Shown here piece by piece: positions 18,994-27,424 of a stretch of DNA of 64,000 nt. The DNA is from Pseudomonas sp. FP2196. GTDB lineage: Bacteria > Pseudomonadota > Gammaproteobacteria > Pseudomonadales > Pseudomonadaceae. A program made the position numbers and the translations under genes. The DNA lies in NCBI RefSeq assembly GCF_030687715.1, contig NZ_CP117445.1, positions 4,019,501 through 4,083,500 of the forward strand. Reading direction: 5' to 3'. Position 1 is the stretch's first letter; the number at the start of each line of letters is the position of its first letter. The notes beneath the pieces are model-generated. The model was not told the DNA's origin and ran no database searches. It saw only the letters and a program-made list of their open reading frames with translations.

Positions 18994-19085
18994 ATGTGGG
19001 AGCGAGCCTGCTCGCGAAAGCGGTGTGTCAGTAAACGATGATGTGTCTGACCCACCGCATTCGCGAGCAGGCTCGCTCCCACAAG
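18994..19085. repeat. REP doublet, family C (GTGGGAGCGAGCCTGCTCGC)
   Basis: GTGGGAGCGAGCCTGCTCGCGAA and its inverted copy GCGAGCAGGCTCGCTCCCAC enclose about 40 bp. It lies between the convergent chemoreceptor and kinase genes. Similar doublets are at 21815-21906 and 36419-36509. Confidence 0.85.
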
Positions 19086-19106
19086 GGATTGGTGGTGTTT
19101 GGGTGA

Positions 19107-20420
19107 TCAGCGTTTAGGCAACTCGATCACCACCTTCAATCCGCCCCACTCGCTCTCGCCCAGCACCAGCAATCCGCCCCATGTATCGACGATATCGCGC
19201 ACGATCCCCAATCCCAGACCATGCCCGTGAGTCTGCTCATCCAGCCGCGCGCCACGGCTGAACACCTGAGCACGCTGCTCCTCTGGAATCCCCGGCCCGT
19301 CATCTTCCACGCTCAGGGCAAAGCCGTCTGTTCGTTCAATCACACTCAAGCGCACTTCGGCATCCGCCCACTTGCAGGCGTTATCCAGCAAGTTGCCGAG
19401 CAGTTCCAGCAAGTCCTCACGATCCCACGGCAATTGCAGCCCCGGCGGCGCCACGTAGCTCAACGCCAGATGTTCACCGTGAATCATGTTCAGGGTCGCC
19501 AACAGTCCCGGCAGTTCCGCGTCGCAATCGAACAGCGCCCCCGGCAGCGCATCCCCGGATAAACGTGCGCGATTAAGCTCACGATTGAGCCGCTGCTGCA
19601 CTTGCTCCAGTTGTTCCTTGAGAATCTTGCGCAGTTCGGGATGGCCATCGAGTTTTTCGCTCGACGCCAGACTCAGCAACACCGCCAACGGTGTCTTCAG
19701 CGCATGGCCCAGATTGCCCAAGGCATTGCGCGAGCGCTTGAGACTGTCTTCGGTGTGCGCCAGCAGATGGTTGATTTGCGCCACCAACGGCTCCAGTTCC
19801 ACCGGCACCTGATCATCGAGCTGCGAACGCTGTCCCTGCTGCAATTGAGCGATTTGTTCACGGGCCTTTTCCAGCGGCTTCAAGGCGCGACGCACGGTCA
19901 GGCGTTGCAAAAACAGAATCAGCAACAACCCGGCCAATCCCAGGCCGAGGCCGATCTGGCGCATGCGCTGAAAGCTCTCGCGCACCGGGGTGTAATCCTG
20001 GGCGACGCTGATCGAAATCGACTGGCCCAGCCGGCGATAGTCCGAACGCAGCACCAGCAACTGCTGACCGTCCGGCCCCAACTGCAGATTGCTGTGCAGG
20101 CCGGGATGTTCGAGCAGCGGCAAGTCCTGATCCCACAACGAGCGCGAGCGCCAATGGCTATCGGCAAAGTCGATGCGGAAATAATGCCCGGAAAACGGCC
20201 GCTGATAGGCCGGCGACAAGTGTCGTTCATCCAGTTGCAAACCCTGCGGACCACGCACCAGCGCCACCAGCAAGCTTTCACTGTCGTTGCGCAACCCGGC
20301 TTCGAGGTAGCGCTGCAAACCCATTTCAAACAACCAAAGACTGGTTTGCGCCAGCACCAGGCCAACAACCACCATCACGCTGATCAACCCCAGGCTCAAG
20401 CGGCGCTGGATCGACCTCAC
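19107..20420 (-). CDS. bqsS: Sensor histidine kinase, BqsS/CarS-like
   Basis: The 437-residue kinase has TM1 at ~8-30, a ~120-residue periplasmic domain, TM2 at ~156-173 and HAMP. The H-box [11 protein letters not shown] carries H239, followed by an N-box with NLLDNACKW and G-boxes EDDGPGIP and HGHGLGLGI. Order and content of the operon (two PepSY proteins, regulator, kinase, TlpQ-like receptor nearby) match P. aeruginosa PA2656-PA2659, known as BqsS/CarS, which responds to Fe2+ and Ca2+. The periplasmic stretch at residues 44-48 reads RNDSE, where BqsS is reported to have RExxE. It overlaps the regulator gene by 4 bp. Confidence 0.85.
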   Translation of the reverse strand: MRSIQRRLSLGLISVMVVVGLVLAQTSLWLFEMGLQRYLEAGLRNDSESLLVALVRGPQGLQLDERHLSPAYQRPFSGHYFRIDFADSHWRSRSLWDQDLPLLEHPGLHSNLQLGPDGQQLLVLRSDYRRLGQSISISVAQDYTPVRESFQRMRQIGLGLGLAGLLLILFLQRLTVRRALKPLEKAREQIAQLQQGQRSQLDDQVPVELEPLVAQINHLLAHTEDSLKRSRNALGNLGHALKTPLAVLLSLASSEKLDGHPELRKILKEQLEQVQQRLNRELNRARLSGDALPGALFDCDAELPGLLATLNMIHGEHLALSYVAPPGLQLPWDREDLLELLGNLLDNACKWADAEVRLSVIERTDGFALSVEDDGPGIPEEQRAQVFSRGARLDEQTHGHGLGLGIVRDIVDTWGGLLVLGESEWGGLKVVIELPKR

Positions 20421-21085
20421 GAAGCTTGCCCGCCGAACAGGTAACCCTGACCGCGACGGGTTTCGATCACGCTTTTGCCGAGCTTGCGGCGCAGGTGATT
20501 GACGTGGACTTCGAGAACGTTGGAATCACGCTCGGTTTCACCGTCGTAGAGGTGTTCGGCGAGGTGGCTTTTAGAGAGGATCTGTTCCGGGTGCAGCATG
20601 AAATAGCGCAGCAGGCGGAATTCGGCGGCGGTCAGCAGAATGTCGGCACCGTCGCGGGTCACGCATTGGCGACCCTCGTCCAGGTGCAGGCCGGCGGCCT
20701 TGAGCGTGCTTTGGTTGGCCTGGCCCTTGGAGCGGCGTAACAGCGACTGCACCCGCAGGTGCAGCTCTTCGGGGTGAAACGGTTTGGTCAGGTAATCGTC
20801 GGCGCCGGCCTTGAGGCCTTCGATGCGTTCAGCCCAGGAATCGCGCGCGGTCAGGATCAGCATCGGGATCGACAAGCCGCCCGCGCGCCACTGCGCCAGC
20901 ACCTCAAGCCCCGGTACACCGGGCAAGCCGAGGTCGAGGATGATCAGGTCATAGGGCTCGCTGCTGCCCTGATACACCGCATCGCGCCCGTCCGCCAGCC
21001 AATCCACCGCATAGCCTTGGCGTTGCAGGCCGGCGATCAATTCGTCGGCCAGCGGTACGTGGTCTTCCACCAGAAGCAAACGCAT
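20417..21085 (-). CDS. bqsR: OmpR-family response regulator, BqsR/CarR-like
   Basis: The 222-residue protein has a receiver domain at 1-115 with acidic pocket E7/D8, phospho-acceptor D51 in [11 protein letters not shown]-site in LILTARD and K in LTKPF. A winged helix DNA-binding domain follows at ~125-218 ([39 protein letters not shown]). The genes for PepSY proteins lie 3 bp upstream and the kinase overlaps by 4 bp. A BqsR-box-like site sits upstream of the operon (21763-21778), consistent with autoregulation. Confidence 0.88.
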   Translation of the reverse strand: MRLLLVEDHVPLADELIAGLQRQGYAVDWLADGRDAVYQGSSEPYDLIILDLGLPGVPGLEVLAQWRAGGLSIPMLILTARDSWAERIEGLKAGADDYLTKPFHPEELHLRVQSLLRRSKGQANQSTLKAAGLHLDEGRQCVTRDGADILLTAAEFRLLRYFMLHPEQILSKSHLAEHLYDGETERDSNVLEVHVNHLRRKLGKSVIETRRGQGYLFGGQAS

Positions 21086-21088
21086 CGA

Positions 21089-21400
21089 TCAATCTTCCTT
21101 GTCTTTCACGAGTTCGCCGGTATCGGCCTTCAGGTGCAGCTCGCGCGCGACACCCTCGGCGGTCAGCAACTCGACTTCATAAATATAGACGTCGTGTTTC
21201 TCTTCCAGCTCGACTTCCAGCAGTTTCGCGCCCGGATAGCGATCCATGGCCTGCTGCAGCACTTGCTCCAGCGGCAGGATCACCCCGCGCTCACGCAGCT
21301 TCAGGGCTTCGTCCTGATCGAGGTCGCGGGCCATTGTCGTCGAGCAGAAAATCACAAGCGCCAACGCAGTACGGCTGGTGGCGCGAACATTAACCTTCAT
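21089..21400 (-). CDS. PepSY-domain periplasmic protein, second (BqsQ position)
   Basis: A 103-residue protein with a signal peptide (ALALVIFCSTTMARD) and one PepSY unit (~25-103) including YPGAKLLEVELEEKHDVYIYEVEL and DTGELVKDKED, an acidic tail. Its ATG overlaps the upstream stop as TAATG, so translation is likely coupled. In P. aeruginosa the same position holds a protein of the Bqs operon. The acidic face would suit cation binding in the periplasm, which is an inference. Confidence 0.85.
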   Translation of the reverse strand: MKVNVRATSRTALALVIFCSTTMARDLDQDEALKLRERGVILPLEQVLQQAMDRYPGAKLLEVELEEKHDVYIYEVELLTAEGVARELHLKADTGELVKDKED

Positions 21401-21708
21401 TACGTATCCTGATGATCCTTGAGAACCTGCCCGCTGACCGCGTCTAATTCCAGATCCCACTCCAGACCTTGCGGATCACGCATTTCGACCTGATAGATGT
21501 ACTTGCCGTACTCTTCTTCCAGCTCGGTTTCGGTGATCGTCGAACCCGGGTGTTTGGCCAGTGCCGTGGCATTGAGCTTCTCGAAGGAGACGATAGTACC
21601 AGCGTCGCGCAGACGCAGGGCTTCATCGGGACCCAGATCGCGTGCATGAGCGAGGCTGGCGGTGAGGCCGATGATCGAGGCGAGGGACAGGGCAGTCAGG
21701 GTTTTCAT
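21400..21708 (-). CDS. PepSY-domain periplasmic protein, first (BqsP position)
   Basis: A 102-residue protein with a signal peptide ending near AHARD and a PepSY unit with ITETELEEEYGKYIYQVEM and LDAVSGQVLKDHQDT. It is clearly a paralogue of the next gene (shared ARDL-DEAL-LR motif after cleavage). GGAG seven bases upstream marks the ATG at 21708. It is the first gene of the four-gene operon. Confidence 0.85.
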   Translation of the reverse strand: MKTLTALSLASIIGLTASLAHARDLGPDEALRLRDAGTIVSFEKLNATALAKHPGSTITETELEEEYGKYIYQVEMRDPQGLEWDLELDAVSGQVLKDHQDT

Positions 21709-21762
21709 GGTGTCTCCGTAATTTTTATGTGTTGCGTACGGTGGGCACCTTAGCGGGATGAA

Positions 21763-21778
21763 CTTAACTGAAACTGAA
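21763..21778 (-). promoter_or_regulatory. BqsR-box-like direct repeat
   Basis: On the minus strand the sequence reads TTCAG-TTTCAG-TTAAG. This is one mismatch from the TTAAG-N6-TTAAG box described for P. aeruginosa BqsR. It lies 55 bp upstream of the first PepSY gene, with an AT-rich CATAAAAAT stretch (21721-21729) between them as a possible -10. Confidence 0.55.
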
Positions 21779-21814
21779 TTGCCATCATTGCCCCAGAGCA
21801 ATACCTCTCTCCCC

Positions 21815-21906
21815 CTGTGGGAGCGAGCCTGCTCGCGAATGCGGTGTGTCATTCAACATTCACGTCTCTGATACAACGCTTTCGCGAGCAGGCTCGCTCC
21901 CACAAG
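21815..21906. repeat. REP doublet, family C
   Basis: Two inverted GTGGGAGCGAGCCTGCTCGC units separated by about 45 bp, between the divergent PepSY operon and patatin gene. Confidence 0.85.
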
Positions 21907-21921
21907 GATCCAGAGTGGCTC

Positions 21922-21927
21922 TATAAT
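21922..21927 (+). promoter_or_regulatory. Perfect -10 hexamer TATAAT
   Basis: TATAAT at 21922-21927 is 29 bp upstream of the patatin-like ATG and immediately after a REP doublet. No good -35 is seen because the REP arm occupies that place. Confidence 0.45.
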
Positions 21928-21955
21928 TGTTCGCTTGCTAACGATCGAGACCGGT

Positions 21956-23035
21956 ATGACAGCCATCCACATCAAATTCCCCGCCCTCACCCTCAAGGCC
22001 GGCCCTCGCGCCATGGCGCGCATTCGTGCTCAGGGCCTGAACGCTGCCGACGTCGGCACCCTGCCCGGCGCGGCCGGTGGGCCGAAGGCGTTGGGGATTC
22101 AGGGGCTGGATCTTGCGCTGTTCGGTGAATGGCTGCCGAGTGCGCCGCGCGAGCGTTCGCTGATCGGCGCATCGGTCGGTTCCTGGCGCTTCGCCAGCGC
22201 CTGCCTGCCGGATGCCGCCGAAGGCATCCGCCGTCTCGGTCATCTGTACGCCGAGCAGAATTTCAACAAAGGCGTGACCATGGCCGAGATCAGTCAGAGC
22301 TCGCAGCGCATGCTCAATGACCTGCTCGACGGTCGCGACGCGAGCATTCTGAACAACGCCGATTACCGCTTGAACATCATGGTGGTGAAAAGTCAGGGCC
22401 GCCTCGCTGACGACCATCGCGGCCGACTGGGACTGGCGCTGGGTTCGGTGATCGCCGACAACCTGCGTGGCCGCGCGCGGCTGTCGCGGCACTTTGAACG
22501 GCTGATCATCCACGACCCGCGTCTGGCACCGCCGGTCAACGCACTGAACGATTTCCCGTCGCGCTTCGTCGCGCTCAACGCCGGCAATCTGCGCCAGGCA
22601 CTGCTGGCCTCGGGCTCGATCCCGATGGTCATGGAAGGTGTGCGCGACTTGCCGGGCGCCGGTGCCGGGACGTTCCGCGATGGCGGTCTGCTCGACTATC
22701 ACCTCGACCTCCCTTACAGCGGCGACGGCATCGTGCTCTATCCACACTTCACCGACCGGGTGATTCCGGGCTGGTTCGACAAGACCCTGCCATGGCGCCG
22801 CGCTTCGGTGGAGCGCCTGCAAGATGTGCTGTTGCTCGCACCGTCGAAGGAATATCTGGCGCGCCTGCCCTACGGCAAACTCCCTGACCGGAACGACTTC
22901 AAACGCTTCATGGGCGATGCGCAGAGCCGACAAAAATACTGGCACGCCGCGATGGACGAGAGCCGCCGACTGGGCGACGAATTCCTCGAACTGACTGCCA
23001 ACGGTCGCCTCGCCGAGCGCTTGCTGACCCTTTAG
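21956..23035 (+). CDS. Patatin-like phospholipase family protein
   Basis: The 359-residue protein has a nucleophile elbow GASVGSWR (Ser near residue 73; G-x-S-x-G) and a later [12 protein letters not shown] segment whose DGG supplies the catalytic Asp of the Ser-Asp dyad. The [11 protein letters not shown] stretch (~35-45) suits the oxyanion loop. No signal peptide is seen, so it acts in the cytosol or is secreted otherwise. The lipid substrate is unknown. ATG 21956 is used rather than the in-frame TTG at 21935. Confidence 0.8.
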   Translation: MTAIHIKFPALTLKAGPRAMARIRAQGLNAADVGTLPGAAGGPKALGIQGLDLALFGEWLPSAPRERSLIGASVGSWRFASACLPDAAEGIRRLGHLYAEQNFNKGVTMAEISQSSQRMLNDLLDGRDASILNNADYRLNIMVVKSQGRLADDHRGRLGLALGSVIADNLRGRARLSRHFERLIIHDPRLAPPVNALNDFPSRFVALNAGNLRQALLASGSIPMVMEGVRDLPGAGAGTFRDGGLLDYHLDLPYSGDGIVLYPHFTDRVIPGWFDKTLPWRRASVERLQDVLLLAPSKEYLARLPYGKLPDRNDFKRFMGDAQSRQKYWHAAMDESRRLGDEFLELTANGRLAERLLTL

Positions 23036-23120
23036 TCAGTGTTTTGCGCAGAGCTCTGGTAAACTCGCCGCCTGCCCGAATCGCTGCGGCGAACGCCATC
23101 TGAACAGAGCCGAAACTACT

Positions 23121-23477
23121 GTGGAAATCTTCAAAGAGTTTACCTTCGAATCCGCCCACCGCCTGCCGCACGTCCCGGACGGCCACAAGTGCGGGCGTCT
23201 GCACGGTCACTCGTTCAAAGTGGCGCTTCACCTGAGCGGCGACCTCGATCCGCACACTGGCTGGATCCGTGATTTCTCCGAGATCAAGGCAATCTTCAAG
23301 CCGCTGTACGAGCGTCTGGATCACAACTACCTGAATGACATTCCAGGCCTGGAAAACCCGACCAGTGAAGTGCTGGCCAAATTCATCTGGAATGAAATGA
23401 AACCGCTGCTGCCGGAACTCAGCGCGATCCGTATTCATGAGACCTGCACCAGCGGTTGCATCTATCGCGGCGAATGA
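23121..23477 (+). CDS. queD: 6-carboxy-5,6,7,8-tetrahydropterin synthase (QueD)
   Basis: The 118-residue protein has zinc ligands H13 (ESAHRL), H28 and H30 (GRLHGHSF), with nucleophile C24 (HKCGRLHGH) and the C-terminal HETCTSG motif with catalytic Glu. These place it in the QueD branch of PTPS enzymes, making carboxytetrahydropterin for queuosine. The start codon is GTG (23121); upstream sequence has no strong ribosome binding site. No other queuosine gene is nearby. Confidence 0.92.
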   Translation: MEIFKEFTFESAHRLPHVPDGHKCGRLHGHSFKVALHLSGDLDPHTGWIRDFSEIKAIFKPLYERLDHNYLNDIPGLENPTSEVLAKFIWNEMKPLLPELSAIRIHETCTSGCIYRGE

Positions 23478-23494
23478 TCCAACACCGATACCCC

Positions 23495-23526
23495 GTGTAG
23501 GAGCAGCCTCCGGCAGTTCCTACGGG
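23495..23526. repeat. Single REP-like hairpin, family A relative
   Basis: GTGTAGGAGCAGCC and the following GGCAGTTCCTACGGG form an imperfect hairpin after queD. Confidence 0.5.
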
Positions 23527-23553
23527 ATCGGTGTTTATCCAGGGAAATAGAGA

Positions 23554-23577
23554 ACAGCCTTTACGGCTGTTTTTTTA
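23554..23577 (+). terminator. Rho-independent terminator after queD
   Basis: ACAGCC-TTTAC-GGCTGT is a perfect 6-bp stem followed by seven T (last at 23577). Confidence 0.85.
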
Positions 23578-23619
23578 TGCCTATGCTTCTTGGCTCAAAC
23601 CCGCCAAGAGGACAGGCCC

Positions 23620-24432
23620 ATGACGGACTGGCTGCTGGATCAGGTCTTTGATTTCCATGGCCGACAAATACGTCATGCCGTACGCGGCGACGGCCCGCCG
23701 CTGGTGTTTGTGCATGGCACGCCCTTCTCGTCCTATGTCTGGCATCGCATCGCACCGCATTTTTTCGCCACACACCGCGTGCATTATTTCGATTTGCTCG
23801 GCTACGGGCGCTCGGAAAAACCGGACGCCGACGTGTCACTCGGCGTGCAAAACCAACTCCTCGCGCACCTGCTCGATCACTGGAACATCCAGCGCCCCGA
23901 CGTAGTCGCCCACGACTTCGGCGGCGCCACGGTACTGCGCACGCATCTGCTCAACGACAAGGATTACCGCAGCCTGACGCTGATCGACCCGGTGGCGCTG
24001 ACGCCGTGGGGGTCGCCGTTCGTGCAGCACGTGCGCCAGCATGAAGCGGCGTTCAGCGGCCTGCCGGACTACATCCAGCGCGCCATCGTGCCAACCTACA
24101 TTCGCGGGGCGATTCACCGGGATATTCCCGATGATGAACTGGCCCCGTACGTGCAGCCGTGGCTCGGCGATCCGGGGCAAGCGGCGTTCTATCGGCAGAT
24201 CGCGCAGATGGATGAGCGCTATACCCGTGAAGCTGAAAGTTTGTACTCGGCGATCCGTTGCCCGGTGCAGATTCTCTGGGGTGAAGAGGATCAGTGGATC
24301 CCGATAGAACGTGGCCTCGCGTTACACAACTTGATCCCCGGCTCACAATTCCACCCAATCCCCCACGCCGGCCACCTCGTCCAGGAAGACGCCCCTGAAG
24401 CCATCGTCGCCGCCCTGCTGCGATTTCTCTGA
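23620..24432 (+). CDS. Alpha/beta hydrolase with Asp nucleophile (haloalkane dehalogenase-like)
   Basis: The 270-residue protein shows FVHGTPFSSYVWHRI (oxyanion loop), FDLLGYGRSEKPD, then VAHDFGGATVLR where the nucleophile elbow carries Asp, not Ser. Acid ILWGEEDQWIP and base PHAGHLVQEDAP (His) complete the triad. Asp nucleophiles occur in haloalkane dehalogenases and epoxide hydrolases, so dehalogenation or epoxide hydrolysis fits better than esterase action; the substrate is unknown. AGAGGA upstream supports the ATG at 23620. Confidence 0.8.
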   Translation: MTDWLLDQVFDFHGRQIRHAVRGDGPPLVFVHGTPFSSYVWHRIAPHFFATHRVHYFDLLGYGRSEKPDADVSLGVQNQLLAHLLDHWNIQRPDVVAHDFGGATVLRTHLLNDKDYRSLTLIDPVALTPWGSPFVQHVRQHEAAFSGLPDYIQRAIVPTYIRGAIHRDIPDDELAPYVQPWLGDPGQAAFYRQIAQMDERYTREAESLYSAIRCPVQILWGEEDQWIPIERGLALHNLIPGSQFHPIPHAGHLVQEDAPEAIVAALLRFL

Positions 24433-24444
24433 GCCCAAAAATCC

Positions 24445-24533
24445 CCCTGTAGGAGCTGCCGAAGGCTGCGATCTTTTGATCTTGCTTTTAAAGATCAAAG
24501 TCAAAAGATCGCAGCCTGCGGCAGCTCCTACAG
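24445..24533. repeat. REP-like doublet, family A
   Basis: CTGTAGGAGCTGCCGAAGGCTGCGATCTTTTGATC (24447 on) and its inverted complement enclose a short AT-rich spacer between the hydrolase and codB. Confidence 0.85.
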
Positions 24534-24703
24534 GATCGTTGCACATAAAATCCTGGCAGCCCCCACATTGTGCTTCGTTGCAGAGGGTGCACCGCTTTCG
24601 CGCCAAAAAAATGCTGGCTCGTCTATACATACCCGGCAACTTCCGGTTTGGCACGACCACTGCAACCCTCCCCGCGTCTCCCCTTTTCAGCAAGGAACGC
24701 CCC

Positions 24704-25975
24704 ATGACGCAAAACGATCCCGGTAACGATTACCCCCTCAGCGAAGTCCCCATGCACGCGCGCAAAGGCCTGGCCTCCACAGCGATGGTGCTGCTGGGTT
24801 TCACCTTCTTCACCGCGACCATGTTTGCCGGCGGCAAGCTCGGTGTGGCGTTCAGTTTTGCCGAGATGATGGCGGTGATCATCGTCGGTAACCTGCTGCT
24901 CGGCCTCTATGCGGCGGGGCTGGGCTACATCGCCTTCAAAAGCGGCCTCAATTCGGTTCTGATGGGCCGTTTCTGTTTCGGTGAAGTCGGCAGCAAGCTC
25001 AGCGACCTGATCCTCGGTTTCACCCAGATAGGCTGGTACGCCTGGGGCACAGCGACCGCTGCGGTGGTGCTCGGTAAATACTTTGAGCTGGGCGAAGGCA
25101 CCGTTCTGGTTCTGATGGTGTTGTTCGGCCTGGTGTTTTGCGCCACGGCGTATGTCGGTTATCGCGGCCTGGAGATTCTGTCGTACATCGCGGTGCCGGC
25201 GATGATGCTGCTGTTGATGTTGTCGATGTGGGTGGCGACGGTGAAAGTCGGCGGTTTCGAGGGCTTGCTCAGCGTGGTGCCAAGCGGCTCGCTTGACTGG
25301 TCGACCGCGATCACCCTGGTGTTCGGCACCTTCGTCAGCGGCGCGACCCAGGCGACCAACTGGACGCGCTTTTCGCGCTCGGCAAAAGTCGCGGTGCTGG
25401 CCAGCCTGATCGGTTTTTTCATCGGCAACGGCTTGATGGTGCTGATCGGTGCGTACGGTGCCATCGTTTATCAGCAGCCGGACGTGGTGGAAGTGCTGCT
25501 CCTGCAAGGCTTCGCCATGGCCGCGATGGCCATGCTGCTACTCAATATCTGGAGTACCCAGGACAACACCATCTACAACTTCGCCGTCGCCGGCTGCAAT
25601 CTGCTGCGCACCGGCCGACGCAAGACCGTGACCCTGGCCGGCGCAGTGATCGGCACCCTGCTCGCCCTGCTGGGCATGTACGACATGCTGGTGCCGTATC
25701 TGATTCTGCTCGGCACGGTGATTCCACCGATTGGCGGGGTGATCATGGCCGACTTCTTCTTCCGCTGGCGCGGGCACTATCCGCGCCTGGCCGACGCACG
25801 GCTGCCGGCCTTCAACTGGCCGGGCCTCGGGGCTTACGGGGTCGGCACTATCGCGGCGTTCAGCTCGCCGTGGGTTGCGCCGCTGGTAGGCATCGCCGCT
25901 GCCGCGCTAACGTATGTCATCGTCACCGGCCTGCTCGGCGCCCGCCGCGCCAGCGCGCCACTACAAGACCTATAA
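24704..25975 (+). CDS. codB: Cytosine permease
   Basis: A 423-residue, 12-helix protein of the NCS1 nucleobase-cation symporter family: KGLASTAMVLLGFTFFTATM, TQIGWYAWGTATAAVV, GFTQ and NIWSTQDNTIYNFAVAGCNL match CodB proteins. AAGGAA upstream fixes the ATG at 24704. The next gene, 14 bp downstream, is cytosine deaminase, so the pair imports and deaminates cytosine for pyrimidine salvage. Confidence 0.92.
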   Translation: MTQNDPGNDYPLSEVPMHARKGLASTAMVLLGFTFFTATMFAGGKLGVAFSFAEMMAVIIVGNLLLGLYAAGLGYIAFKSGLNSVLMGRFCFGEVGSKLSDLILGFTQIGWYAWGTATAAVVLGKYFELGEGTVLVLMVLFGLVFCATAYVGYRGLEILSYIAVPAMMLLLMLSMWVATVKVGGFEGLLSVVPSGSLDWSTAITLVFGTFVSGATQATNWTRFSRSAKVAVLASLIGFFIGNGLMVLIGAYGAIVYQQPDVVEVLLLQGFAMAAMAMLLLNIWSTQDNTIYNFAVAGCNLLRTGRRKTVTLAGAVIGTLLALLGMYDMLVPYLILLGTVIPPIGGVIMADFFFRWRGHYPRLADARLPAFNWPGLGAYGVGTIAAFSSPWVAPLVGIAAAALTYVIVTGLLGARRASAPLQDL

Positions 25976-25989
25976 GAAGGATTTGCCTG

Positions 25990-27225
25990 ATGCACATCAT
26001 CAACGCCCGACTGCGCAACCAGGAAGGTTTGCACGAATTGCACCTTGAGGACGGGCTGATCCGCAGCATCGCCCGGCAGACCGAAGCGCCGTCCCTCGGC
26101 CCGGACGACCTCGACGCCGGCGGCAATCTGGTGGTGCCGCCCTTCGTCGAGCCGCACATTCACCTCGACGCCACCCTCACCGCTGGCGAGCCGCGCTGGA
26201 ACATGAGCGGCACGCTGTTCGAAGGCATTGAGTGCTGGGGCGAGCGCAAGGTCACCATCACCGAAGAAGACACCAAGACCCGCGCCAAGAAAACCATTCA
26301 GACCTTGGCCGCCCACGGCATCCAGCACGTGCGCACCCACGTCGATGTCACCGACCCGCAACTCACTGCACTCAAAGCCATGCTTGAAGTGCGCGAGGAA
26401 AGCCGGCATCTGATCGACCTGCAAATCGTTGCGTTCCCGCAGGAAGGCATCGAGTCATACCGCAACGGCCGCGAGCTGATGGAAGAAGCGATCCGCATGG
26501 GCGCGGACGTGGTCGGCGGGATTCCGCACTTTGAGTACACCCGCGATCAGGGTGTGAGTTCGGTGAAGTTCCTGATGGACCTGGCCGAACGCACCGGTTG
26601 CCTGGTCGACGTGCATTGCGACGAAACCGACGACCCGCATTCGCGCTTCCTTGAAGTGCTCGCCGAAGAGGCACGCAGCCGCGACATGGGCGCCCTTGTC
26701 ACCGCCAGCCACACCACGGCGATGGGCTCTTACGACAACGCCTACTGCGCCAAACTGTTCCGCCTGCTCGGCCATTCCGGGATCAGTTTTGTCTCCTGTC
26801 CGACCGAAAGCATTCACCTGCAAGGCCGCTTTGACAACTTCCCGAAACGCCGTGGCGTGACCCGGGTGAACGAGTTGCTGGAAGCCGGGATGAACGTGTG
26901 TTTTGGCCAGGATTCCATCGTCGATCCGTGGTATCCGCTGGGCAACGGCAATATCCTGCGCGTGCTGGAAGCCGGGCTGCACATCTGCCACATGCTCGGT
27001 TACCGCAACCTGCAAAGTGCGCTGGATCTGGTGACCGACAACAGCGCCAAAGCCATGAACCTGGGCGAGCGATACGGCCTGGAACAGGGGCGCCCGGCGA
27101 ACCTGCTGATTCTGTCGGCGGACAGCGATTACGAGGTTATTCGCAGTCAGGGTCTGCCGCTGTATTCGATTCGTGGCGGCGAGGTGCTGATGAAGCGGCA
27201 GATGCCGGTGGTGGAATTTATGTGA
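25990..27225 (+). CDS. codA: Cytosine deaminase
   Basis: The 411-residue amidohydrolase has metal ligands in PHIHLDAT (two His near 56-58), VDVHCDETDD (His, with catalytic Glu), ALVTASHTTAMGS (His) and VCFGQDSIVDPWYPLG (Asp), as in Escherichia coli CodA, which converts cytosine to uracil and ammonia with Fe or Zn. AAGGAT about eight bases upstream supports the ATG. It forms the codBA operon and has normal family length. Confidence 0.93.
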   Translation: MHIINARLRNQEGLHELHLEDGLIRSIARQTEAPSLGPDDLDAGGNLVVPPFVEPHIHLDATLTAGEPRWNMSGTLFEGIECWGERKVTITEEDTKTRAKKTIQTLAAHGIQHVRTHVDVTDPQLTALKAMLEVREESRHLIDLQIVAFPQEGIESYRNGRELMEEAIRMGADVVGGIPHFEYTRDQGVSSVKFLMDLAERTGCLVDVHCDETDDPHSRFLEVLAEEARSRDMGALVTASHTTAMGSYDNAYCAKLFRLLGHSGISFVSCPTESIHLQGRFDNFPKRRGVTRVNELLEAGMNVCFGQDSIVDPWYPLGNGNILRVLEAGLHICHMLGYRNLQSALDLVTDNSAKAMNLGERYGLEQGRPANLLILSADSDYEVIRSQGLPLYSIRGGEVLMKRQMPVVEFM

Positions 27226-27342
27226 GGTATGGCAGCCGACGTCATCAGGTTGTGGTCGTCGACTGACTGAATCCGTGTAGCCAGGTAAAGCACATTTACG
27301 GTTATGGCGTGCGCTGTTCTTATCGCGAAACAGTAGAGCAAA

Positions 27343-27360
27343 CCTGTCAGATCTGACAGG
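27343..27360. promoter_or_regulatory. Perfect 18-bp palindrome upstream of the amylase gene
   Basis: CCTGTCAGATCTGACAGG is a perfect palindrome 65 bp before the amylase ATG. It could be the operator of a dimeric repressor or activator. No known operator is matched with certainty. Confidence 0.5.
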
Positions 27361-27388
27361 CGACACGCTCAGCGAACAGACTCACTGT

Positions 27389-27420
27389 GTCCTCTTGGGA
27401 TCGACGGATCCGGAGAGGAC
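27389..27420 (+). promoter_or_regulatory. Hairpin enclosing the amylase Shine-Dalgarno
   Basis: GTCCTCT (27389-27395) pairs with AGAGGAC (27414-27420). Inside, GGATC (27398-27402) pairs with GATCC (27407-27411) around a GACG loop. The Shine-Dalgarno GGAGAGG (27412-27418) is in the 3' arm, four bases before the last spacer to ATG 27425. The stem has 12 pairs with one small internal loop. Confidence 0.65.
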
Positions 27421-27424
27421 GACC

